From contig JBAXNN010000009.1 of assembly GCA_037133755.1 (NCBI GenBank), positions 39,060 to 103,059 of the forward strand: a stretch of 64,000 bases of DNA. The letters are read 5' to 3'. Positions within the stretch are counted from its first letter, which is position 1. Each line of letters opens with the position of its first letter. Source of the DNA: F1-60-MAGs149 sp037133755 (lineage in GTDB: Bacteria > Actinomycetota > Thermoleophilia > Gaiellales > F1-60-MAGs149). A program made the translations under genes and the position numbers. Under the pieces are notes generated by a model that worked only from the letters and a program-made list of their open reading frames with translations, did no database searches and was not told where the DNA came from. This document shows positions 1 through 7,756 of the stretch, in pieces.

Positions 1-536
1 CCGACGGCGAACCAGCCCAGGAAGTTGACGAGCGGGATCCCGTGGTACAGGCCGCCGTTCGGCCAGACCCAGATGCCGAGCCCGACCATCTGGGGATCGA
101 GGCCGACATCCCAGGCGGTGAGGGCGCCGGCCGCGACGAGCGCGCGCGTGAGTGGCGTATTGCCGATCAGCTCGCCGATCCGCCAGGCGGGGTACGCCAT
201 CATCGCCCACGCCAGCGGGATGACGATCGGCACCCCGGCCAGCTGGGGTTGGAGCGCGTCGGTATAGGCATAGGTGCTGAAGGGGATGCCCGTGTGGACG
301 CCGGAGATCTCGGAGAGGAGTCCGACGAGGAACGCCGAGCCGGCCAGGCACAGCGCGTATCGCGGTCCCGAGCGGTTCCATGCGGCGGCGAGTGATGCGC
401 CGAGAAAGAGGATCACCGTGAGTGCCGTCATGCGGATCGTCCAATCCGCTGGCACCTGCGGGTACACCAGTTGCGTGGCGATCAGCAGCACCAGGAGCAC
501 GACGGCGAGCTGAGCGGGTAGACGAGTCGAGCGCAC
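1..536 (-). CDS. Carotenoid biosynthesis membrane protein, CruF/DUF422-like (3' end outside window)
   Basis: The minus-strand frame reads from a GTG at 536 to the left edge, giving 178 residues with no stop. It has several hydrophobic helices and two stretches typical of the DUF422/CruF carotenoid hydratase family: HTGIPFSTYAYTD near residue 80 and WDVGLDPQMVGLGIWVW near residue 150. Known members hydrate the end of C40/C50 carotenoids in the membrane; the exact substrate here cannot be told. I chose the second of two adjacent GTG codons because a TACGAT box lies exactly 6 bp upstream of it, the spacing of leaderless promoters seen throughout the window. The gene diverges from ispH, which supplies isoprenoid precursors, so the pairing makes metabolic sense. 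Confidence 0.75.
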   Translation of the reverse strand, partial: MRSTRLPAQLAVVLLVLLIATQLVYPQVPADWTIRMTALTVILFLGASLAAAWNRSGPRYALCLAGSAFLVGLLSEISGVHTGIPFSTYAYTDALQPQLAGVPIVIPLAWAMMAYPAWRIGELIGNTPLTRALVAAGALTAWDVGLDPQMVGLGIWVWPNGGLYHGIPLVNFLGWFAV

Positions 537-542
537 CACGCA

Positions 543-548
543 ATCGTA
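543..548 (-). promoter_or_regulatory. -10 box (TACGAT) of the carotenoid gene
   Basis: TACGAT on the minus strand, 6 bp before the GTG at 536; predicts a leaderless mRNA. Confidence 0.5.
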
Positions 549-585
549 CGGCTGATCGGCCGGCGGACTGCGATAGGCCAATCAG

Positions 586-591
586 TATCCT
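586..591 (+). promoter_or_regulatory. -10 box (TATCCT) of ispH
   Basis: TATCCT ends immediately before one ATG (592) and 6 bp before a second in-frame ATG (598). Leaderless spacing favours 598 as the true start. Confidence 0.55.
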
Positions 592-597
592 ATGGCT

Positions 598-1569
598 ATG
601 CCCGGACTCCATCTTTATCTCGCCGCGCCGCGGGGCTACTGCGCCGGCGTGGATCGCGCGGTCGAAACCGTCGAGCGCGCGCTGGAGTTGCAGGGCGCAC
701 CGGTCTACGTGCGCAAGCAGATCGTTCACAACATCCACGTGGTGCGCGATCTCGAGACGCGCGGCGCCATCTTCGTTGACGATGTCACGGAGATTCCCAC
801 CGGCGCCACCGTGGTGTTCTCCGCGCATGGCGTTGCTCCGACGGTGCATACCGACGCCGCGACGCGCGAACTGCAGGTCATTGACGCGACGTGTCCGCTC
901 GTCACCAAGGTGCACAGCGAGGCCAAGCGCTACGACCAGCGCGGCTACAAGATGCTCCTGATCGGCCACGAGGGCCACGAAGAGGTCGTGGGCACGATGG
1001 GCGAGGCGCCTGACGCGATCACGCTCGTCGAGACCGAAGCCGACGTTGCGGGGCTGCCCGACTTCAGCGAGGATCAGCCGCTTGCGTACCTCACGCAGAC
1101 GACGCTCTCGGTCGACGAGACGCGTGGGATCATCGCTGCGTTGAAGGAGCGCTACCCCTGGATTCATAGTCCGGTGAAGGAAGACATCTGTTACGCCACC
1201 TCCAACCGGCAGGCGGCGGTCAAGGAGCTGGCCAAGGAAGTCGAGCTCGTGCTCGTCATCGGCTCGGCCAACTCCTCCAACTCGTGTCGGCTCGTCGAGG
1301 TGGCCCGCGAGTCCGGTGCGGCCAGCCACCTGATCGAGGACGAGACGGAGATCGACGTTGCCTGGCTCGAGGGGGTCTCCAAGATCGGCATCACATCCGG
1401 CGCCTCGGCACCGGAGCGTCTGGTGCGCGGGGTGCTCGCCTGGTTCGACCTCCGTTACGACGTCGCCTCGATTGAGGAGATCGAAACGGTGCACGAGGAT
1501 GTCTCGTTCAACCTGCCCCGCCCCATTCGCCGCGCGCTCGCCGTCGTCGAGCCCGACGCCGCGGAGTAA
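598..1569 (+). CDS. ispH: 4-hydroxy-3-methylbut-2-enyl diphosphate reductase
   Basis: Last enzyme of the MEP isoprenoid pathway; reduces HMBPP to IPP and DMAPP using a [4Fe-4S] cluster. The 323-residue protein has the three cluster cysteines in their family contexts: GYCAGV (C15), ATCPLV (C99) and EDICYATSNRQ (C198). It also carries the conserved SSNSCRLVEVA and GITSGASAPE motifs. Length is normal for the family. The frame is also open from an ATG at 592, but the TATCCT box abuts that codon and is correctly spaced for 598. It is divergent from the carotenoid gene and converges on glycerate kinase with only 4 bp between stops. Confidence 0.97.
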   Translation: MPGLHLYLAAPRGYCAGVDRAVETVERALELQGAPVYVRKQIVHNIHVVRDLETRGAIFVDDVTEIPTGATVVFSAHGVAPTVHTDAATRELQVIDATCPLVTKVHSEAKRYDQRGYKMLLIGHEGHEEVVGTMGEAPDAITLVETEADVAGLPDFSEDQPLAYLTQTTLSVDETRGIIAALKERYPWIHSPVKEDICYATSNRQAAVKELAKEVELVLVIGSANSSNSCRLVEVARESGAASHLIEDETEIDVAWLEGVSKIGITSGASAPERLVRGVLAWFDLRYDVASIEEIETVHEDVSFNLPRPIRRALAVVEPDAAE

Positions 1570-1573
1570 CCGC

Positions 1574-2674
1574 CTAGCTGCGCAGCGTGCAGACTGCGCG
1601 AGCGGCTGCACGGAGATCGGGGCCGCTTTCGCGCAACGCCTGACGGATCGGCCGTGCGCCGCGCCCGATGCCGAGTACGGCGGAGGCCCCGGCGTCGTAC
1701 AGGGCCTGCACGTCGTCGTCGACGCGACCACCGAAGATCACGCACGGCGTTGCGGCCTTGCGACTGGCGGTCGCGACTCGCGCCACGGTCTTGCCGGCCG
1801 CGCTCTGGGCATCAACGGAACCTTCTGCCGTCAGCACGATGTCGGCGCGCGCGAGACGCTCGTGGAACCCGGTCTCGCGCATCACGAGCTCGGCACCGGG
1901 GATGGGCTCCGCTCCGAGGAGGAAGCAAGCAGCGCCGAGGCCGCCGGCAGCTCCGGCGCCAGGGCGTCGCGCGCGATCGCCATACAGCTGCTCGAGCCGG
2001 GCCAGGCCGCCGTCGAGAATCGCCACCTGCTCCGGCGTCGCCCCCTTCTGCGGGCCGAAGACGCACGCAGCTCCGAGGGGGCCAGACAGCGGGCTCTCGA
2101 CGTCGACGGCGACGATCAGTTCCGTTCCGGCGATGCGCGGGTCGAGCCCGCTCAGATCGAGCGAGGCCACGCGGGGCAGATCCATGCCGCGACCACGCAG
2201 CATCTCGCCCTGCTCGTCGTAGGCCCGTAGACCCAGTCCGATCAGAAGCCCGAGGCCACCATCGGTGGTCGCCGAGCCCCCGAGGCCAATCACGATGCGC
2301 GGGGCACCGCGGTCGAGCGCCGCGAGGACCAGCGGTGCGATGCCCGCGCTCGTGGCGCGCATGGGGTCGCGGCGGTTGCGGGGAATGTGCATCAACCCGT
2401 TCGCCTCGGCTCCCTCCACCACACAGGTGCCGTCCGGCAACACGCCGAGCACCGCCTTGCGGGGGCGACCAATCGCGTCGCGGGTTCGGACCTCGACGCG
2501 GTGCCCGTTGCGGCCGCGGACAATCGCGTCACAGGTCCCCTCGCCCCCATCGGCGAGCGGATGTTCGATGGCCTCCCAGCCCGCGTCGCGTGCGCCCTGC
2601 GCGAGGGCGGCGGCAGCCTCGTGCGCGTCGAGAGCGCCGCGGAGCTTGTCGGGTGCGCAGAGTGCGGTGGGCAT
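1574..2674 (-). CDS. glxK: Glycerate 2-kinase (GlxK/GarK family)
   Basis: Phosphorylates D-glycerate to 2-phosphoglycerate with ATP, feeding glyoxylate- or photorespiration-type carbon into glycolysis. The 366 residues match the type I family from the N terminus (APDKLRGALDAHEAAAAL) through PLADGGEGT and GLGGSATTDGGLG. The start ATG overlaps the ureC stop by one base (TGATG), so it is almost certainly translated with the urease-like genes. In enterobacteria glxK belongs to allantoin/glyoxylate use, so the pairing hints at purine or ureide nitrogen metabolism; that role is inference. Confidence 0.92.
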   Translation of the reverse strand: MPTALCAPDKLRGALDAHEAAAALAQGARDAGWEAIEHPLADGGEGTCDAIVRGRNGHRVEVRTRDAIGRPRKAVLGVLPDGTCVVEGAEANGLMHIPRNRRDPMRATSAGIAPLVLAALDRGAPRIVIGLGGSATTDGGLGLLIGLGLRAYDEQGEMLRGRGMDLPRVASLDLSGLDPRIAGTELIVAVDVESPLSGPLGAACVFGPQKGATPEQVAILDGGLARLEQLYGDRARRPGAGAAGGLGAACFLLGAEPIPGAELVMRETGFHERLARADIVLTAEGSVDAQSAAGKTVARVATASRKAATPCVIFGGRVDDDVQALYDAGASAVLGIGRGARPIRQALRESGPDLRAAARAVCTLRS

Positions 2675-4347
2675 CAGCCGAGGAGATAGAGCGCCGAGAG
2701 TGGAACATCTCGGACGGGCGGAGTCTGAACGATTTGGTCATCGACGGTGACGGCATGGCTCGTGGGATCGACCCGCACCTCGGCGATGCGGGAGTTGCGA
2801 ACCATGTCCGCCGCCCCGAGCGAGCGGGTGCCATGCACCGCAACCCGCCGCTTGGTCGTGGGCAACGCCTCGGCGCCACCATCCTGCAGGGCGGCCTGGC
2901 TCGTGAACGCAAGGGAGAGGCGCGCGGGGGCATTGCCGATACCGCCGATCTGCGCAGCGACCTGGGTGGGCTGCGAAAACGCCGTGGAGGCGTTGGGCTC
3001 GCCGACGGCGCCCCACGTGGGAAACCCGGCCTTGAGCACGAGAAACGGCTTGACGGCGAACCAGCCCGGCTCCCACAGGACGATGTCCGCGAGCTTGCCC
3101 ACCTCGAGGGATCCGATCTCGTGGCCCATGCCGTGCGCAATCGCCGGGTTGATGGTCGTCTTCGCGAGGTACTGCAATACCCGTGCGTTGTCGTTCGCCC
3201 CGTCGCCTCCGCGGGCGTCCTTCATCACGCTCGCGAGCTGGAACGTGCGACGAAGGGTCTCGCCGATGCGCCCCATGCCCTGGCTGTCGCTGGAGGTCAT
3301 ATGGATCAGGCCGAGATCGTGGAGCACGTCCTCCGCCGCCATCGTGGCGGGGCGCACACGGTCGAGTGCGAGCTGGTGGTCGCCGGGCAGATCCTCACGG
3401 AGCACGTGCACGAGCTCGACCATCGCGGCGTGTTCGGCCGCCGTGTTGACGCCGTAGGGAAACGTCGGGTTCGTGGACGAGGTCAGAATGTTCGGCTCGC
3501 CGGCCAGACGCATCACGTCCGGAGCGTGGCCGCCGCCGGTGCCTTCGATGTGATAAGCGTGAATGGTGCGCCCATCGATGACACGCAGGGTGTCCTCGAC
3601 CAGCAACCCCTCGTTGAGGCCATCCGTGTGCATGCAGACCTGCACGTCATGGGCGTCCGCCACGCGGAGCGCCATGTCGAGCGCTGTGGCGTTGGCGCCC
3701 ACGTCCTCGTGGATCTTGAGTCCCCCCGCTCCCGCAGCCAGCATGCGCTCGAGGGGCTCTGGACGACTCGACGAGCCGCGCGCCAGCATCAGCGTGTTGA
3801 GCGGCGTTTGCTCGAGGGCGGCGTGAATGTGCTGGAGGGCCCACACCGGATTCGTGCCGAGGTTCCAGACCGGGCCGTAGTCCTGGATCACCAGCGTCGT
3901 GAACCCCGCCGCGAGGGCCTGGTCGGTGATGCGTGGGCTGAGCAGGTGCACGTGGGTGTCGATCGAGCCGGCGGTGGCGATCAGCCCCTCCCCCGACACG
4001 ATCGCCGTATCGGTCCCCAAGACCACGTCGACGCCGTCCATGATGTCCGGATTGCCGGCCCGTCCAACCGCGACGATCCGCCCATCGGTGATGCCGATCG
4101 CGGTCTTGCGGACGCCGAGGATGGGATCGACCACGAGAACCTGGGTTACGGCGATCTCGACGGCGTCCATCGTCGCCTGGGCCATCAGTCCGTCACGCGC
4201 GGTCTTCGCAAAGCCGCCGAGCACTTCGTTCCCGCGCTCCTGGTCGTCGGCCTCGACCTGAATCACAAGGCTCGTGTCGCCGAGGCGAACGCGGTCGCCG
4301 ACGGTCGGGCCATAGACGCGCGCGTAGGCCTGAGGGTCGAGGCTCAC
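2674..4347 (-). CDS. ureC: Urease alpha subunit-like nickel amidohydrolase
   Basis: 557 residues, collinear with urease alpha chains, which hydrolyse urea at a di-nickel centre. Metal ligands are present: IDTHVH (H132, H134), the carbamylated lysine in GLKIHED (K211), MHTDGLNE, HIEGTGGGH and SSDSQGMGR. Two signature regions differ from canonical urease. The flap motif, normally MVCHHL, reads ELVHVL, so the flap cysteine is V313 while the catalytic-position histidine H314 remains. The usual GTGPA...ATTCTPG stretch is replaced by a shorter QDYGPVWNLGTNPVW. It overlaps the upstream ureAB by ATGA. No ureDEFG accessory genes lie in the window. It may be a divergent urease or an enzyme for another ureide. 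Confidence 0.85.
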   Translation of the reverse strand: MSLDPQAYARVYGPTVGDRVRLGDTSLVIQVEADDQERGNEVLGGFAKTARDGLMAQATMDAVEIAVTQVLVVDPILGVRKTAIGITDGRIVAVGRAGNPDIMDGVDVVLGTDTAIVSGEGLIATAGSIDTHVHLLSPRITDQALAAGFTTLVIQDYGPVWNLGTNPVWALQHIHAALEQTPLNTLMLARGSSSRPEPLERMLAAGAGGLKIHEDVGANATALDMALRVADAHDVQVCMHTDGLNEGLLVEDTLRVIDGRTIHAYHIEGTGGGHAPDVMRLAGEPNILTSSTNPTFPYGVNTAAEHAAMVELVHVLREDLPGDHQLALDRVRPATMAAEDVLHDLGLIHMTSSDSQGMGRIGETLRRTFQLASVMKDARGGDGANDNARVLQYLAKTTINPAIAHGMGHEIGSLEVGKLADIVLWEPGWFAVKPFLVLKAGFPTWGAVGEPNASTAFSQPTQVAAQIGGIGNAPARLSLAFTSQAALQDGGAEALPTTKRRVAVHGTRSLGAADMVRNSRIAEVRVDPTSHAVTVDDQIVQTPPVRDVPLSALYLLG

Positions 4348-5024
4348 GCGTCTGCTCCCAGATAGCCGCGATCGGCAGCCACGGCGAGCGCGGCCTCACG
4401 AGCGCCGGGTGCGTCGAGTGACCCGTTGACGAGGCCGGAGAAGCCGTACGCGATGCGATTGCCACCGTACGGACGCAACTGCACGGTATGGGTTTCGCCC
4501 GGCGCCCAGCGGATCGTGCTGCCGGTCGGAATGGCGAGCCGCATCCCCCACGCTGCGGCACGGTCGAAGTCGAGCAGGCGGTTGGCCTCGAAGAAGTGCC
4601 AGTGGCTGGTGATCGCGATCGGGACGACTGCGGTGCTCGTGACCGTCACGTCGATGAGGCCAGGGATCGTCTCCTCGTCGACGGCGGCCGGTAGCACCGA
4701 GCCGGGACCGTCGGCAGCGCCACGGCCGAGCGGCTCGACGATCAGGAGCAGGCGTGTGCCGTCGGTGAAGAGCGCCTCAACCTCGATGTGTCCGACCAGC
4801 GCAGGCACACCCGGCAACACGTCGTCAGGGCCGAGGGCCTCCATGGCCGCGCGGATCGCCTCGGCGTGCGCCGCCCCGTCTCGGGCTGCTTCGCAGGCGG
4901 TATCCGCGATGATCGCGATCGCCTCCGGTGCATTCAGGAGCAGGCCTCTGGCTCGGCGGGCACGCGCCAGCTCGGCGGCTTGGAACAGCAGGAGTCGATC
5001 GATCTCGCGGGGTTGCAGCAGCAC
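4344..5024 (-). CDS. Fused urease gamma-beta subunits (UreAB-like)
   Basis: 226 residues join two small urease subunits. Residues about 1-100 are UreA-like (QPREIDRLLLF, NAPEAIAIIAD, GVPALVGHIEVEALFTDGT). Residues about 115-210 are UreB-like (GSVLPA, SHWHFFEANRLLDFDRAAAW, IPTGSTIRWAPGE, YGFSGLVNG). Fused UreAB chains are known in some bacteria. The frame is open further upstream, but the GTG at 5024 starts the UreA homology and lies 5 bp past the stop of the transglycosylase gene, so I use it. The stop overlaps the ureC start by ATGA, giving 1:1 coupling of the two structural chains. Confidence 0.88.
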   Translation of the reverse strand: MLLQPREIDRLLLFQAAELARARRARGLLLNAPEAIAIIADTACEAARDGAAHAEAIRAAMEALGPDDVLPGVPALVGHIEVEALFTDGTRLLLIVEPLGRGAADGPGSVLPAAVDEETIPGLIDVTVTSTAVVPIAITSHWHFFEANRLLDFDRAAAWGMRLAIPTGSTIRWAPGETHTVQLRPYGGNRIAYGFSGLVNGSLDAPGAREAALAVAADRGYLGADA

Positions 5025-5028
5025 GGTG

Positions 5029-5598
5029 TCAGCGTAACCCGTAGGCCCGCTGGTAGGTCGCCTGCAGTCGGTGCACGCGCACGAGGTAGTCGCGCGTCTC
5101 GCGAAACGGGATGCGCACGGGCGCACCTGCTGGCGTCGCCTCCACCCAGCGATCGACGTTGCCCTGTCCCGCGTTGTAGGCGGCCAGCGCGAGATCGAGC
5201 GCCTGAGGGTGGTCGCGGTACTTGTGCTGCAGTCGCGCCAAGTAGTAGGCCCCGTAGCGGATATTGAGCTCCGGGTCGTAGAGGTCAGCCGCCGTGTAGT
5301 TGCCGCCGCCTGTGTGGTCGGCGATGCCCTGTGCCGTGGCGGGCAGCAGCTGCATCAGTCCGATGGCGCCTGCCGCCGACTTGGCGTTCGGATCGAACTT
5401 CGACTCCGTGTAGATGACGGCGGCGAGCAGCGACGGCTCAAGGCCGTAGTTATCGGAGTGTGCGGTGATGATCGAGCGGTACTGGAGCGGGTACCGCATC
5501 CGCAGGTACCAATCGGGCTCGGCCTTGACGACGTACACGCCAGCGGCGCCCAAGGCGAGTAGCGCAAGGAGGATGAACCCGAGGGCACGGCGCATCAC
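5029..5598 (-). CDS. Membrane-anchored lytic transglycosylase (SLT domain)
   Basis: 189 residues: an N-terminal hydrophobic anchor or signal (residues 5-25) followed by a soluble-lytic-transglycosylase fold that cleaves peptidoglycan glycan strands outside the membrane. The catalytic glutamate sits in YTESKFDP (E65), followed by AAGAIGLMQLLPATA, the Y-L-x-R pattern in YGAYYLARL, and LALAAYNAGQGNV. The start overlaps the coaE stop by ATGA; a second Met directly follows the first. It is the middle of the minus-strand run from rpsA to glxK. Confidence 0.92.
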   Translation of the reverse strand: MMRRALGFILLALLALGAAGVYVVKAEPDWYLRMRYPLQYRSIITAHSDNYGLEPSLLAAVIYTESKFDPNAKSAAGAIGLMQLLPATAQGIADHTGGGNYTAADLYDPELNIRYGAYYLARLQHKYRDHPQALDLALAAYNAGQGNVDRWVEATPAGAPVRIPFRETRDYLVRVHRLQATYQRAYGLR

Positions 5599-6200
5599 GC
5601 CCCAGCGTATCGCTCGATGTACGCGTCGGCGGTGTGCTGGAGCTCCTCTAGCGTCCCGCTGTTGTCGATCACATCATCTGCGGCGGCGGCACGTTGTGCG
5701 ACCGTCCATTGGCGCGATTCGCGCTCGGCGAGGCGCTCCAACCCACCGCGCGTGGCGATCCGCCCGTGCCGGACAGCCTCGGCAGCCGTGACGACGAGAG
5801 TTCGGTCAAAGCGATCCACCAGACCGGCTTCGAACAGGAGGGGCGATTCGTAGACGACGAGCGGCGGCGCCGGCTCGCGCAGTTGTGCCTCAGCCAACCA
5901 GGTGCGCATGTGCTCGTCGACCAACGGATGCAGATACTCCTCGAGCCACTGCAGCGCCGGTTCGTCGGCGAAGACGAGGCGCGCGACGGTGACGCGATCA
6001 ACCTCGCCTTGCGCATCGAGCACCTGTTCGCCAAAGCGCCCGACGACGGCGTCGCGCACACGGCTCTGGTGATAGAGCGTGTGCACGACGGCGTCAGCGC
6101 TCAGGCAGGCGCAACCACGTAGGGCAAACGCCTGGAGCACACTCGATTTTCCCGCGCCGATCGCGCCAGTGACCCCGATCAGCAGTGGCTGACCGGCCAT
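5595..6200 (-). CDS. coaE: Dephospho-CoA kinase
   Basis: Catalyses the last step of coenzyme A synthesis, phosphorylating the ribose 3'-OH of dephospho-CoA. The 201-residue chain opens with the P-loop GVTGAIGAGKSS (residues 9-20), then has LSADAVVH and the lid/CoA-binding region. VVYESPLLFEAGL corresponds to the family motif ending in PLLFE. Length is typical. It lies 9 bp after rpsA, a common neighbour in actinobacteria, and overlaps the transglycosylase start by 4 bp. Confidence 0.95.
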   Translation of the reverse strand: MAGQPLLIGVTGAIGAGKSSVLQAFALRGCACLSADAVVHTLYHQSRVRDAVVGRFGEQVLDAQGEVDRVTVARLVFADEPALQWLEEYLHPLVDEHMRTWLAEAQLREPAPPLVVYESPLLFEAGLVDRFDRTLVVTAAEAVRHGRIATRGGLERLAERESRQWTVAQRAAAADDVIDNSGTLEELQHTADAYIERYAGA

Positions 6201-6209
6201 CGGACCCGG

Positions 6210-7661
6210 CTAGGCCTCGGTGGCGTCGGCGTCAGCGGCCTCCGCCTCGACCTCGGCGACAACCTCGGCCTCGGCTTCGGCGACGACCTCGGCCTCGGCC
6301 TCGGCCTCGGCAGCGACGTCAGACGCACCCTCGGCCGTGGCAGCGGCAGCAGCCTTGTTGGCCTGCTCGGCGGCGACGGCGGCGGCAAGTTCCGCGGCCA
6401 TGCCGGGCGGGAGCAGACCTTCGAGGTCGTACTCGCCCTCCTCGACATGATCGAGCTCGAGATCCGGCGAGCCGCTCGGCTCGGCGATCGGCTCGTTCGG
6501 ATCGATGAACGGATCGCCACCAGGGATCAGGCTGATGGGCGGCAGGATCGGATCACCCGGCAGCACCTGCTTCATGGACAACGACAGGCGACGGCGCTCG
6601 GCATCGATCTCGATGATGCGGACGAGCACGTGGTCGTTCTGCGACACGATCTCGCGCGGGTTCTCGATGTGGCGCTCGGCCAGCTCGGAGATGTGGACGA
6701 GGCCCTCGACGCCCTGCAGGATTTCGACGAAGGCGCCGAACGTGACCACCTTGGTGGCACGGCCGTGCACGACGTCGCCTTGCTGGTAGCTCTCGAGCAC
6801 GCGCTGCCACGGATCGGCCTGCGTCTGCTTGAGACCGAGCGAGATGCGCTGGCGGTCGCGGTCGACGTCGAGCACCTTGACCTCGACCTCTTGGCCGATT
6901 TCGAGGAGCTCGGATGGATGATTGACGTGGCTCCACGACAGCTCGGAGATGTGGATGAGACCGTCGATGCCGTCGAGGTCGACAAAGGCACCGAAGTCAA
7001 CGATGTTCGAGACGACACCCTTGACGGTCTTGCCCGGAGCGAGATCGTCGAGGATGCGCTGGCGCACCTCGCGGCGCTCCTCCTCGAGCATCGCGCGACG
7101 CGACAGCACGACGTTGTTGCGCGAGCGGTTGAGCTCGATGACCTTGCAGCGCAGCTCCTGGCCGCGGAACTCCTCGAGGTCCTGCACACGACGGATGTCG
7201 ACCAGGGACGCCGGCAGGAAGCCACGGACGCCAAGGTCGATGATCAGGCCGCCCTTGACGACCTCGATCACGGTGCCGTCGACCGGCTCGCCGGACTCGG
7301 CGGCAGCCTCGATGCGCTTCCAGGCCTTCTCAAAGCGGGCGCGCTTCTTCGACAGGATCAGACGACCGTCTTGGTCTTCCTTCTGCATGACCAGGGCATC
7401 GACCTCTTCGCCCATTTCGACCTCGTCACCGGGGTCGACGGAGCGGCGGATGCTCAGCTCGGCGACGGGAATGACCCCCTCGCTCTTGTAGCCGATGTCG
7501 ATCAGGACCTCGTCCTTGTCGATGCGCACGACCTTGCCGGTGACGACGTCGCCCTCGGAGAACTCCGTGATCGTCGCGTCGTAGTTCGGCACCATCTCGC
7601 CGTCGATCTCGATCCAGACACTCGGGTCTGCGGCGATCATCTCTTCTTTGGTCATGCTCAT
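6210..7661 (-). CDS. rpsA: 30S ribosomal protein S1
   Basis: 483 residues with four S1 OB-fold repeats, recognised by EGDVVTGKVVRIDKDEVLID, GEPVDGTVIEVVKGGLIIDL, GKTVKGVVSNIVDFGAFVDL and GDVVHGRATKVVTFGAFVEI. Four repeats is the usual actinobacterial form. The C-terminal 70 residues are low-complexity Ala/Glu/Asp repeats, acidic and probably disordered. The frame is open 39 codons further upstream, but homology starts at MSMTKEEM, so I use the ATG at 7661. An 8-codon ORF in the leader ends in ATGA at this ATG. A hairpin after polA separates the two genes, and TACGCT-like boxes in the 95-bp gap could give rpsA its own promoter. Confidence 0.95.
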   Translation of the reverse strand: MSMTKEEMIAADPSVWIEIDGEMVPNYDATITEFSEGDVVTGKVVRIDKDEVLIDIGYKSEGVIPVAELSIRRSVDPGDEVEMGEEVDALVMQKEDQDGRLILSKKRARFEKAWKRIEAAAESGEPVDGTVIEVVKGGLIIDLGVRGFLPASLVDIRRVQDLEEFRGQELRCKVIELNRSRNNVVLSRRAMLEEERREVRQRILDDLAPGKTVKGVVSNIVDFGAFVDLDGIDGLIHISELSWSHVNHPSELLEIGQEVEVKVLDVDRDRQRISLGLKQTQADPWQRVLESYQQGDVVHGRATKVVTFGAFVEILQGVEGLVHISELAERHIENPREIVSQNDHVLVRIIEIDAERRRLSLSMKQVLPGDPILPPISLIPGGDPFIDPNEPIAEPSGSPDLELDHVEEGEYDLEGLLPPGMAAELAAAVAAEQANKAAAAATAEGASDVAAEAEAEAEVVAEAEAEVVAEVEAEAADADATEA

Positions 7662-7736
7662 CGGTAGAGGACTGTCCTTGTCATTGCGGGTCGGAATGAC
7701 CCTGATACAGCGACGGAGCGTATCAACGCAGGGAAT

Positions 7737-7754
7737 CCTGGGCTTCAGCCCAGG
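7737..7754 (-). terminator. Hairpin 3 bp after polA stop
   Basis: A perfect 7-bp stem (CCTGGGC/GCCCAGG) with a 4-nt loop directly follows the polA stop. There is no T-run, so it may be a weak terminator, an attenuator or an mRNA 3'-end stabiliser. Confidence 0.45.
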
Positions 7755-7756
7755 CT

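Noticed and set aside
1654..4365. Long plus-strand open frame (903 codons) opposite ureC and glxK
   Set aside because: Arg/Gly-rich shadow of the urease genes; the minus strand has clear family motifs.
6220..6450. GAGGCCGAG-type tandem repeats at the end of rpsA as a separate repeat element
   Set aside because: They encode the Ala/Glu-rich acidic tail of S1 in frame.
6447..7667. 406-codon plus-strand frame opposite rpsA
   Set aside because: Antisense shadow caused by GC-rich third positions; no motifs.
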